Shown here piece after piece: positions 14,701-24,409 of a DNA stretch of 64,000 nt. How positions within the stretch are numbered: the first letter of the stretch is position 1; every line of letters starts with the position of its first letter. Location of the stretch: positions 62,001 to 126,000 of the forward strand of contig CAXKVV010002172.1 of assembly GCA_964058805.1 (NCBI GenBank), given 5' to 3'. The DNA is from Schoenoplectus triqueter (Eukaryota; Streptophyta; Magnoliopsida; Poales; Cyperaceae). The position numbers were made by a program, and so were the translations under genes. The notes under the pieces were generated by a model that did not search any database, had not been told where the DNA came from, and saw only the letters and a program-made list of their open reading frames with translations.

Positions 14701-17203
14701 CAAGTTATTTCAGTTTTTCAATATTTTTCGCCGCATAACTACAAATAATTTCGTGCAAATTAATATAATCACTCCAAATTATGCCTATTATAAAATTTTC
14801 CAATTAAAACTTTGATATGAACAATCTATGATGCTAATTTTGCACAAAACAGAAGGAATATGTATTAAAAACTGCTGTTTAAACAAGTTATTTGAGATTT
14901 TCAAAATTTTTGGCCGCCTAGCTACTCATAATTTCGTGAAAATTAATATAATTACTCCTAATTATTCCTATTATGAGGTTGTCCAATTATCACATCGAAA
15001 TGAATATCCTACGATACTAATTTTTCATAAAACATAAGTAAGGTATATTAGAAACTGCTGTTCAAACGAGTTGTTTATGGTTTTTAACATTTTTACCTCA
15101 TAACTATACATAATTTCATGAAAATTAATATAATTACTCCTAACAATGCCTATTAGAAGATTATCCAATTAACACATCGATATGAACGTTCAACGACACT
15201 AATTTTGTACAAAACATAAGTAAGATGCATTAAAAACTGCTATTTAAACAAGTTGTTTGACTTTTTTAAAAATTTTGGCCGCATACATACACATAATTTC
15301 GTGAAAATTAATTTGATTACTCTTAATTATGCCTATTGTAAGATTGTCTAATTAACAGTTCGAGATGAATATCCTAGGACACTAATTTATCGTAAAACAT
15401 AAGTAAAATACATTAGAAACTACTATTTAAACAAGTTATTTCAGTTTTTCAATATTTTTGGCCGCATAACTACAAATAATTTCGTGCAAATTAATATAAT
15501 CACTCCTAATTATGCCTATTATAAAATTTTCCAATTAAAACTTTGATATTAACATTCTATGATGCTAATTTTGCACAAAACATAAGGAATATGTGTTAAA
15601 AACTGCAGTTTAAACAAGTTGTTTGAGATTTTCAAAATTTTTGGCCGCCTAGCTACTCATAATTTCGTCAAAATTAATATAATTACCCCTAATTATGCCT
15701 ATTATGAGGTTGTCCAATTAACACATCGAAATGAATATCCTACGATACTAATTTTTCATAAAACATAAGTAAGGTATATTAAAAACTGCTGTTCAAACGA
15801 GTTGTTTAAGATTTTTAACATTTTTTACCTCATAACTGCCTACAATTTCATGCAAATTAATATAATTACTCCTAATTATGCATATTATCATACTATCGAA
15901 TTAAAATATCGATATGAATATTCTATGACACTTATTTTACACAAAATATAAGTAAGATGCATTAAGAACTGCTATTTAAACAAGATGTTTGACTTTTTTA
16001 AAATTTTTGACCGCATAAATACACATAATTTCGTAAAAATTAATGTGATTACTCTTAATTATGCCTATTGTAAGATTGTCCAATTAACACTTCGATATGA
16101 ATATCCCACGACACTAATTTTTCGTAAAACATAAGTAAAATACATTAGAAACTACTGTTTAAACAAGTTATTTCAGTTTTTCAATATTTTTGGCCGCATA
16201 ACTACAAATAATTTCGTGCAAATTAATATAATCACTCCTAATTATGCCTATTATAAGATTTTCCAATTAAAACTTTGATATGAACATTCTATGATGCTAA
16301 TTTTGTACAAAACATAAGGAATATGTGTTAAAAACTGCAGTTTAAACAAGTTGTTTGAGATTTTCAAAATTTTTGGCCGCCTAGCTACTCATAATTTCGT
16401 CAAAATTAATATAATTACCCCTAATTATGCCTATTATGAGGTTGTCCAATTAACACATCGAAATGAATATCCTACGATACTTATTTTTCATAAAACATAA
16501 GTAAGGTATATTAAAAACTGCTGTTCAAACGAGTTGTTTAAGATTTTTAACATTTTTTACCTCATAACTGCCTACAATTTCATGCAAATTAATATAATTA
16601 CTCCTAATTATGCATATTATAATACTATCAAATTAAAATATCGATATGAATATTCTATGACACTTATTTTACACAAAACATAAGTAAGATGCATTAAAAA
16701 CTGCTATTTAAACAAGTTGTTTGACTTTTTTAAAATTTTTGGCCGCATAAATACACATAATTTCGTAAAAATTAATGTGATTACTCTTAATTATGCCTAT
16801 TGTAAGATTGTCTAATTAACACTTCGAGATGAATATCCTAGGACACTAATTTATCGTAAAACATAAGTAAAATACATTAGAAACTACTGTTTAAACAAGT
16901 TATTTCAGTTTTTCAATATTTTTGGCCGCATAACTACAAATAATTTCGTGCAAATTAATATAATCACTCCAAATTATGCCTATTATAAAATTTTCTAATT
17001 AAAACATTGATATGAACATTCTATGATGCTAATTTTGCACAAAACAGAAGGAATATGTGTTAAAAACTGCTATTTAAACAAGTTGTTTGAGATTTTCAAA
17101 ATTTTTGGCCGCCTAGCTACTCATAATTTCATGAAAATTAATATAATTACTCCTAATTATTCCTATTATGAGGATGTCCAATTAACAAATCGCAATGAAT
17201 ATC

Positions 17204-17208
17204 CTACG
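17204..17208. repeat. Target site duplication (left) of the Tat element
   Basis: CTACG immediately precedes the 5' LTR. The same five bases follow the 3' LTR at 46057-46061. Joining the flanks at the duplication restores a normal type-C satellite monomer, so the element inserted into an existing array. Confidence 0.97.
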
Positions 17209-17400
17209 TGTTTACCCTTGAAAAATTTCAAGGATGAGTAGCCGAATAAATGAAAATAAAATCAATGATTAATAATAAATCATAAGAAGGGGAAAGAAGA
17301 GAAACAAGGAAGAGAGGGCCCACTGATCGGAAGAAGTCGCTGATGGAACTCCGGAGCAACTTTATTTGTCCCACAACGGAATTCTGGGCATGAAGTGAAG

Positions 17401-17880
17401 AGTATAAATACCTCACTATCCTCTATCCACTCGGCATGAGTGACAGCCGAGAGGATCGAGAGAGAGGAGAGAGATCTCTCGGGTGTCACCATGTGATTAT
17501 ATCTTTTCTGACAAGTGGGACCCACCTGGCAGCTCCTTATAAGCAGCTTCAACAGCATGAACCTAGCTCATCCAATGAGTCTAATTAACCCGGAACAAGG
17601 GTTAAGCATTAATCCCACAAGGAAATCCTAAGTGCAGAGCAAGGATATAAATATCCTGTCATCTCCTATTCATTCGATGTGGATGACGCTCAAGAGATTC
17701 AGGAGAGAGGAAGAGATCTCCTGAGGGGTCATCCATGTAATCATTTTTCACTGACAGGTGGGCCCCACACCTCAGTGACCAAATATTAAGGGAGTCAGAG
17801 TTAAACCCTAAGAATCTATCCTTGGAGCAAACCCTAAAAAGAACTGAAGCAGTACAATCCCTGTACCACATGAAATGATG
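17401..17880 (+). repeat. Diverged tandem duplication with two TATAAATA motifs in the LTR
   Basis: Two related modules about 245 bp apart each start with TATAAATA (near 17403 and 17645). Each continues with a CTATCCACTC or CTATTCATTC segment, a GAGAGAGGA-type purine run, AGATCTC and ACAAGTGGGACCCAC or ACAGGTGGGCCCCAC. The copies are clearly homologous but well diverged. TATAAATA could act as a TATA box, but a better-placed promoter lies near 20172, so this is described only as a repeat with promoter-like motifs. The second module holds exact AAACCCTAA teloboxes at 17803-17811 and 17829-17837. A third telobox is at 18164-18172. Confidence 0.6.
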
Positions 17881-17949
17881 TCAATGCCAAGCTAGTATTT
17901 TGATGCAACTAATCATGAGAAATTTCAAATGTGATTTTGCTTTCAAGGC

Positions 17950-18117
17950 TGACCTGGTGCCAAAGCTGTGAGCAACCACCTAACTATGCTTTGATTTGTG
18001 TCAATTACTGATAAGTAGTCAGTTCTTTGACCAAGTCACCCTCATGTTAAGGGATTGAAAGTCAATTTCACAAGACTGATCAGGTGCCAAAGCTGGGAGT
18101 AACCATCTGATCCAGTC
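17950..18117 (+). repeat. Two copies of a GTGCCAAAGCTG motif, the second inside a 10-bp stem
   Basis: The segment with GTGCCAAAGCTG, then GAGCAACCA or GAGTAACCA, appears near 17957 and again at 18084. In the second copy the flanks pair: GACTG and ATCAG at 18074-18083 against CTGAT at 18107-18111 and CAGTC at 18113-18117, with one bulged C. In the first copy the flanks pair only partly (AAGGC against GCTTT, GGT against ACC). Structure is inferred from complementarity alone. Confidence 0.45.
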
Positions 18118-18569
18118 TAGATTTGTATCAACTGTTGACATGTAATCAACTGTTGATCAGATCAAACCCTAATGAATATCAATATAAGTCTAATTGGTAT
18201 TTAGTTAGGGTAGTTTCTGCAAGAGGGAGATAATTGGCAGAGACACTGAGCTATAATTGAAATCTGGGATTAATTCGGAGGAAGAAACAGAGTTTTCTTG
18301 ATAAAAGAATTTTTAATCCAGAGAGACAGGGGTAAAGATGGAATTAAAAATTACAGGGATGATCATCATGAATTTAGGGATTTTTGTTGAAAATTTCATA
18401 ATTTTTGGATAAGTGGAGCTATCAGAATAAATTCAGGGAAGATAAAACAGATTAAATAAACAGATCAAAGGCTGAGATTCAATCAAGGGTTCATCTGGGT
18501 GCAACTTGGGGACAGAGACACATCTGGGTGCAAACTGGGGATCCCAAACATATACACGCAGAATCAGAG

Positions 18570-19170
18570 GGGAGAGAGAGTGTGACACGTGTCAGTATCT
18601 CACTGGGCCACCTCATGCCACGTGTCAGCACCCTATTGGTCCACCTCAGCCAGGTGGGCCCCACCACCATACTGACCTGACATGTGGGCCCCACCAACAT
18701 GCCACGTGGCAAGATCTGACAGGTCCACCTCACCCTCCCAATGCCACATGGCAGCCCTGCAGCAACACACCTCACCACCCCAGTGCCACATGGCGACACC
18801 ACAGCAACACACCTCACCAGGCAGATACAAATGGCCAGATCTGATTGGACCACATCACAAGCCACATCACCACTTGAGCCACATGGCTATCTGTGAGTGG
18901 TCCACACCAGCAAGACACATGACAAATGGCAGCAGCAGAGTGGGCCACCTCAACACCTGAGTGCCACATGGCACTTCCCTATTGGTCCACCTCAGCTATG
19001 TGGGCCCCACCATACCACAAGATGACTGACAAGTGGGCCCCACTAAGTGCCACGTGGCATGTATTCACTGGTGCCATGTCATCACACAGTGTGTACAAGG
19101 AGTGACAAATGGCTTCTTCTGGTTGGTACAAGTCAGCATGAGGTGCCACATGGCCTTACATCACAGAGCC
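18570..19170 (+). promoter_or_regulatory. GCCACRTGGC-rich degenerate repeat with G-boxes in the LTR
   Basis: About 600 bp filled with variants of GCCACGTGGC or GCCACATGGC, GTCCACCTCA and GTGGGCCCCACC. Exact CACGTG cores lie at 18586, 18619, 18703 and 19051, with another at 19484. CACGTG is the G-box core bound in plants by bZIP and bHLH factors, and in suitable context it serves abscisic acid and light responses. Whether the LTR responds to such factors is inference. The same stretch occurs in the 3' LTR at 40360-40960. Long ORFs on both strands here reflect the repetitive composition. Confidence 0.5.
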
Positions 19171-20160
19171 ACATCACTCATCATTAACAGGTCATTAGTG
19201 TTAAGGGTTTGTTTAATAAGCAATCAACCAATCAGGCAGAGCCACCTCAGCATATTAACCCTAATCAACTGCTAACCCTACAAATCTAAACCCTTAAACC
19301 TTACAGATGGGACCCAATAGTCAGAGCAATGAGAGTGGGAGCATGAAATAAAGCTATAAGCCGAGTCTATTTAGCCTACCAATTCAATCCAGCGCAAATG
19401 AATTTAAACAAGAGAGGAAAAGAAAGGTGAACCTGGTCCAGATGTGTTGAACCTCTGCCCCTCTTCTCTCCCATGCGTTGGTGCACGTGTGCCATGCGCA
19501 TCCAAGCCGGCTGAAGAACCTTCTCCCTCCCTCTTCTTCTCGCCATTACCCGATTCAAGCATAGCTCGCGCTTTTCGTTTCCCTTGGCGCCTTACCATGA
19601 CTATAGGTGATCAAAGAGATGATAATGATTAGACGATGATAAGACAAAGACTTTGACGAATTAAATTAGTAATGTGAGATGAATTGAGAGTTGAATCAAG
19701 CAGTACCTGAAGATAAGCCGAAGGAGAATGGATGAATTGACACTATGGAGATCAAATTGCACGACAAGATGGATCCTTTAAGGCAAGGCGACGCCAATGG
19801 AGGTGAATTGGTGAGGCAATTCGAGGTGTAAGATGCCAATTGATCAAAGAGAGAAAACGGGACAGAAATGGGCTTAGCAAAATTGAAATTGGTGGATGAG
19901 TGAAGCAGCAGTCAGAGTGGTCGTGGAGTGTTTAAATAGCAGATAATAGCCTCGGGCCCGCTTGTCAGTTGAACTACACCTGTAATTGAAGGATGAAGTC
20001 AAACAAAATCGCGGCACAGTCAAAATCATAACAGAAAACGGTTAGAGAAGAAGCACAAATCAATCACAACCGTTCAAGCGATTAGAATGAAGGGTGGAGA
20101 TGTATCCAAGGTGGCAATCCGACCCAAAGGCATCCAACCAATCACAATTGGGTTAATTGG
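19171..20160 (+). other. LTR segment without recognised features
   Basis: About 1 kb of ordinary-looking LTR DNA with a short GC-richer patch at 19440-19560. I see no gene, no clear repeat and no strong structure, apart from one further CACGTG at 19484. Confidence 0.5.
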
Positions 20161-20171
20161 CCGAATCAGCC

Positions 20172-20178
20172 TATATAA
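20172..20178 (+). promoter_or_regulatory. Likely TATA box of the Tat LTR promoter
   Basis: TATATAA in the context CCTATATAAACTG, preceded within 40 bp by CCAATCA and ATTGG (CCAAT-type) motifs. It is followed about 30 bp later by a purine- and CA-rich leader-like stretch with no long ORF. It is the best core-promoter match in the LTR and would place the transcript start near 20205, with roughly 4 kb of LTR then transcribed as leader. The counterpart in the 3' LTR is 41962-41968. Not proven without 5'-end mapping. Confidence 0.5.
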
Positions 20179-20555
20179 ACTGAAAATCAGTACCAGCAAA
20201 GGGATACCTGGAGCAGAGCAAAGAGAAGCGCACACATACTCACATATACTCATTAGTAGTCGTTCAGTATAGAGAAGAGGAAGATTGCAAGAATTAGTAG
20301 CAAGAAATTGATTGATTTGCATTTCTATTGAGAATCTGAGGTAATCAACCATACAAATCAATTCAATTGGTCTCTCTACGCATTTCTTTTCATTAATTCA
20401 GGCTCTAAGTATCCAATTGGCGTTTGTTAGGCTACTAATTGGATTTCTGTCTCATTAACTTTTCTTCTTTCAAAAAGTTCTTTCTTTTCTTCCATTTCTT
20501 TACTGTTCTATCTTTTGAATAACTGCAATTGATACGAATTGATTAAATTCGGTGT

Positions 20556-20904
20556 GCCACTGGCCCAATCACAAAGTGATTGGTGAGCCTTTAGGCCTGG
20601 ATTAATCACAAGTATCAAAGAATCCATGATTATATGATTTCCATTGTGAATTTTCATTTCTTGATTGATTTTCTTTATATCTGTTTGCATAATAATTGAA
20701 AAGTATGAACTTGTGGTCTCTGAGTCACCTTGGTTGTATAATTCATTCAATTAAAAACATAGGCTTTGCAACTTTGTATTGAAACTGTTTAATTTGGTAT
20801 GAAACAGTATATTGTCGAAATTCTTCAAGAATGGATCGATTAATACTACTACAATCTCAGCGAGCCACTGGCCCCAGCTGAAGCTGGGTGAGCCTTTAGG
20901 CCTG
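20556..20904 (+). repeat. Paired stem-loop motif, two copies with different arms
   Basis: Two copies share the left flank GCCACTGGC and the right flank TGAGCCTTTAGGCCTG but differ between them. In copy 1 (20556-20599) the inside is CCAATCAC, loop AAA, GTGATTGG. In copy 2 (20864-20904) it is CCCAGC, loop TGAA, GCTGGG. Both insides are perfect hairpins of unrelated sequence. The flanks also self-pair weakly (GCC/GGC and GCCT/AGGC). Conserved flanks around a changed but still complementary stem suggest selection on RNA or DNA structure. The 3' LTR has the same motifs 21,790 bp further on. Confidence 0.6.
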
Positions 20905-21311
20905 AGAAGTGTTAATTGAGCATGAATGATTAGTAAGCATTCCAAATTGAAAAGAAATTGAGAACGGTACTGATCGGTATCATTCATTCTTAAGCTACAA
21001 GTGCTTCAACATGATTATCAATGAATGATATCCTTCATAATCATCTAAGATCATCTCAATACACTCAGGCGACGCCTATTGATCTTGTAATTATTAAAGA
21101 TACTAATTAAGCTTATTGAATTTGGCAAAAAAGCAACTCGGTACCAATCGGTACTGTATACTGACAAATGGTGAGGTGGTTTAGCACCACTACTAGCGTA
21201 AGAAGAACCCTTTGATCACTTCAAATCATAATAATATATCAAAACGATGCTTATCAAACTCTTAATTGCCAAGAACTTCGATCAATTTGATCTAATTTGA
21301 TAAAGAATTCA

Positions 21312-21358
21312 GTTCGATACCGATTCCGATTGGTGCACCTCAGTCGGTACCATCGAAC
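21312..21358 (+). other. 12-bp interrupted inverted repeat in the LTR
   Basis: GTTCGAT (21312-21318) and ACCGA (21319-21323) pair with TCGGT (21344-21348) and ATCGAAC (21352-21358). The loop is 20 nt and an ACC bulge lies on the right arm. Identical in the 3' LTR at 43102-43148. The flanking stretch 20905-21840 holds nothing else I recognise. Confidence 0.5.
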
Positions 21359-21839
21359 AGATTCTACCACCGTATGGATTTTCGATCAGATATTATAGAA
21401 ATGTTCTACACACTGAGACGATGCTAGTACACCAGTCTGATCGGAGGAGGAGAGCTCCGGTCGCCAGGAACACCACTTAGCACAGATCTTAACGTATCGG
21501 GAAGATGGAGGCTGAGAAGATCTCCTTTGCACGATTATTGAAGCGTCCACCAATCTTGAAGGTTTATCAGTGGATGAGATCCATCAAGAGTTCAGGAAAT
21601 TTAAAAGAGAACAGATCTGGGCCTTAGATCTATTAAACACACATCTCAATTGAATCTAGCGGCCCAAGTACATTTGAACATTTAAATAAGAACTCTGCAC
21701 TAATCTTAGCGTGATCCAACGGGCCATATTAAAAGTTGCATCTGACTATGGCCGGCCCAATTCGAAGAAAATAAAAAGGAAATTAATTTGGGCCCAATAG
21801 CAGTAAATGAGAGAAATAAGAATTGGCCCAACTATTAAT

Positions 21840-22990
21840 TAATAACAGAAAACTAAAAATAAATAGTAAATAAATCATTTAAAAATGTTTCTAAACTCCA
21901 AATTAACTCAAATTTATTTCTAAAATTTCTTTACTTTTCATAGTATTTTTCTGTATAATAATATTTCAGTTTTAGAAATAATATCATATTAAAACAATTT
22001 AAAAGCAAAAAGACATTTCATGCATTTGTATATTTGACTTGTCATTTTAAATATTATAAAAATTCCAAAAATTCAAATAAAATCATAAATAATAATTGAA
22101 TATATTTTAATGATTTTTCTGGTAATTTTCCATAAAATAATATTAATAATAATAATATTCAATAAGAGATAATGAGATTAGCTCTATTCTTTAATAAATA
22201 AAATAAATAATAATATTAAATGAATATTATGTTAATATTTTTATGTAAAAAAAATATAATAATAAATAATATAAAAATATATATAAATAAATAATCATAG
22301 TGATAGATAGTAAATGCATGATAATAAAGTTATATAATGAAATAAATTGCACTCCCTTTTGTTATAAATATACAATAAAAATATTTTGATGAATAAAATA
22401 CAATAAAAAATAATAGATGTAATAAAGAATATAATAAATTTCATTCTTTGTAGCTATTTTCTATAAAACAAAATAATGAAAATATAATAGAATAATAAAA
22501 CAAAATCTTATGTTTTTTTTTATAGATAATGAATAGAAATAATAAAAATGTAATGGAATAATAATAATGATTTCTTTTAGCTATTATAGATCCTAAAAAT
22601 AAAAAATAAAAATAATATAGCTTATTCATCTTTTGTTTTGTAAATAATTCCTACAAAATAAATAGTATTTCAAAATAACGAAATATGGTAATAAAATTCT
22701 ATTACTTTGGCTATTATAAATATCCTAAAAATACAAATAAAATCATAGCCAATTCATTTTCTATTATTTTGTAAGTGATTTTCTACAAAATAAATAGAGT
22801 TTAGAAATAATAAAAATAAAATTCTACTACTTTAGCTATTATAAAATCCCAAAAATATAAATAAAATTCTAGTTAATAGCTAACCCATTTCCTATTATTT
22901 TTGTAAATAATTTTCTACAAAAATAAATAGAGTTTAAAAATAAAAATAAATTCACCTTTATAATAGAGATAATAATGAAAGATATTATGT
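21840..22990 (+). other. AT-rich low-complexity segment of the LTR
   Basis: About 1.15 kb dominated by AAATAATAAT, TAAAATAAT and similar runs, with several diverged copies of a TTTCTACAAAATAAATAG / TTATTTTGTAA unit near 22600-22940. Stop codons are dense in all frames, so it is not coding. It may be a matrix-attachment-like or spacer region, which the sequence alone cannot show. Confidence 0.6.
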
Positions 22991-23098
22991 AATAATCTTT
23001 TTACATTTTAGAGATGAACAAATATGCTCACACAAGGGGTGTAGAGTAACACAGTGATTTTGCATAAGTAATGCAACATTTAGAACGATTAGTCGAGA

Positions 23099-23950
23099 CA
23101 AGAACATCTTGACGCTCGTCGAAGAATAACCAAGGCTGCGACATCAACATGAAGAGATATGTCGACTCCAAGAGATAAGAACATTACGATGTCCGAGAGG
23201 AGTGACATCTTAATGACTCGGTGTCATGAACAAGTAATTCATGACCATTTGAGCTAGTAAGACTGAACTCATCTGTCGATAAGTTTGTCTTCTGGTTCAT
23301 CTCCCGAGATTGTGAGATTGAATCGTTCTGTAGTAGATTCATCCACAAAACAGTGAATGTGAACCGTTCTGTAGTAGGTTCCTTCACTAACACATGCCTC
23401 AATGTTAAACTGGCCCAGTGCTTCAGGTTTAACTTTGTGTGCAATTGTGTTCCTAGGTTTATGAATCAGCTCAGTGCTTCGAATTCATGATCTAGAAGAT
23501 CGATGGGAAGAAATACGTGGATCAAATCCACCCTTCTCCTGATTCACCAACCTCAAGATCAACCGGCCTAGTGCTTCGAGTTGTATTTTGTGTGATTGGT
23601 TGTTGACTAGTTAAGGTTGAACCGTTCTGTAGTAGGTTTATCTTCTAGATCAACTGAGGTCGAGTCGTTCTGTAGTAGACTCACCTCAAGCCCCTCTGAA
23701 GAGATTAATCTGATCTGTAATAAGGTTATCTCTTGAGGCGATAAAGACTGAACCAATCTGTAGTAGGTTCGTCTTCCATAGGATCAACTGTGAACCGTTC
23801 TGAAGTAGGTTCATTTTTCTAGATGAACTGAGGTTGAGTCGTTCTGTAGTAGACTCACTTCGAACTCCTTCGAAGAGATTAATCTGATCTGTAGTAAGGT
23901 TATCCTCTCGAGGCGGTAAAGACTGAACCGATCTGTAGTAGGTTCGTCTT
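23099..23950 (+). repeat. Array of stem-loops with conserved loops and covarying arms (LTR 3' part)
   Basis: At least ten hairpins share the loop GTTCTGTAGTA or a near variant. Arms and positions are: GAATC/GATTC (23320-23340), GAACC/GGTTC (23361-23381), AACC/GGTT (23620-23638), GAGTC/GACTC (23662-23682, extended by TGAGGT/ACCTCA), AATC/GGTT (23707-23727 and 23881-23901), GAACC/GGTTC with AAGAC/GTCTT outside (23744-23775 and 23919-23950), TGAACC/GGTTCA (23791-23813) and GAGTC/GACTC (23836-23856). A second family with a 16-nt loop containing AGTGCTTC has arms GTTAAAC/GTTTAAC (23404-23433), ATGAAT/ATTCAT (23461-23488) and CAAC/GTTG (23560-23583). Further simple hairpins lie upstream at 23099-23111, 23139-23164, 23188-23209, 23224-23244 and 23259-23291. 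If transcription starts near 20205, this is in the RNA leader. Confidence 0.8.
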
Positions 23951-24271
23951 CCATGGGATCGACCTTTTAGTGAACCCAGACGACCACTTGACCATCATTT
24001 AACTATACTATTTGCTTCTCCCTTTTAAAAGATCCAGAGGTGCCTCGAGGTTAGCAGCCCAGGGTAATTAACGGTGGGGGCTTGCGCCCACCGGAATCTA
24101 CAAGAACTCACAATCACTAAAAACCCCTTAAATGTGCATCCAAATCATTCTAAACGGCAGAATCGGCCGGCATTAAACAGATGCACGCTTGGGAGGGATC
24201 TCCGTGTCCTTCTTCCGCATCCCATCGCCCAGCGGCGGTGCGGAGCGCGCGAAAAAGGGTCGCACAGGATC

Positions 24272-24289
24272 TGGCACGCCCGGTGGGAC
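24272..24289 (+). other. Primer binding site of the Tat element
   Basis: TGGCACGCCCGGTGGGAC starts five bases after the LTR end (spacer GGATC). Its complement ends in CCA, as a tRNA 3' end must. I do not assign the tRNA species with confidence. A short offset between LTR and PBS is usual for this class of element. Confidence 0.8.
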
Positions 24290-24409
24290 CTAGATTCTCC
24301 TCTTATCCTTGAAAGAGAGAAGCAAATAGAATAATTAAAAGATACAAGTGGTCTTCTATGCGCTAAAAATGACTAATGATTTTCAAGTATTTTTGTTTTT
24401 TTGCAGGAA
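24290..24409 (+). promoter_or_regulatory. Leader with a splice-acceptor-like tract just before the gag ATG
   Basis: The leader ends in a T-rich run followed by GCAG (about 24391-24406), and the gag ATG begins three bases later at 24410. This looks like a plant 3' splice site. Upstream ATGs at about 24358 and 24369 are out of frame with gag and would hinder initiation on an unspliced RNA. Splicing would remove them. No convincing donor lies in the 120-bp leader, so a donor would have to be in the LTR. Inference only. Confidence 0.4.

Larger units (their letters stand above)
1..17208. repeat. ~183-bp AT-rich satellite array, left part
   Basis: Uninterrupted tandem satellite that starts before the window. 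Four monomer types of about 183 bp alternate. They are recognisable by their first bases: A (CACGACACTAATTTTTCG), B (CTATGATGCTAATTTTGCAC), C (CTACGATACTAATTTTTCAT) and D (CTATGACACTTATTTTACAC). The A monomer recurs at positions 10, 742, 1474, 2206, 2938, 3669, 4401, 5133 and 5865, giving a 732-bp higher-order unit. Every monomer carries the core AAAACATAAG and a GGCCGC- or CCTCAT-type box in its middle. A variant D monomer (AACAATGCATATTAGAAG, then GTTCAACGACACTAA) replaces D near 7.8, 11.5, 12.2, 13.7 and 15.1 kb. Monomer length and organisation are typical of plant centromeric or other constitutive-heterochromatin satellites, but centromere function cannot be read from sequence. There are no genes: the few short ORFs inside are chance products of single base changes. 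Confidence 0.97.
17209..24266 (+). repeat. 5' LTR of the Tat element (7,058 bp)
   Basis: Starts TGTTTACCCTTG and ends GGGTCGCACA. Its partner is 38999-46056, the same length and without indels. In order it contains a duplicated TATAAATA module (17400-17880), teloboxes, a G-box-rich stretch (18570-19170), a likely core promoter near 20172, paired stem-loop motifs (20556-20904), a very AT-rich segment (21840-22990) and a dense stem-loop array (23099-23950). The length is extreme for an LTR. No convincing ORF is present: overlapping ORFs on both strands at 18491-18960 come from low-complexity repeats. Confidence 0.97.

Noticed and set aside
1..17208. CENP-B-box-like or other named centromere protein motif in the satellite
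   Set aside because: No match I could support; monomer length and organisation alone do not prove centromere function.
18491..18960. Overlapping ORFs on both strands in the LTR
   Set aside because: Open frames on both strands over a GCCACRTGGC-type repeat are a composition effect; the proteins are repetitive and lack domains.
20556..20599. tRNA-like cloverleaf at the GCCACTGGC motif
   Set aside because: Three small adjacent stems occur, but there is no anticodon arm, no T-loop consensus and the stems are too short.
23320..23950. CRISPR-like array in the LTR, because of regularly repeated GTTCTGTAGTA
   Set aside because: Spacing is irregular, the repeated part is a hairpin loop, the arms vary, and the context is a plant retrotransposon.
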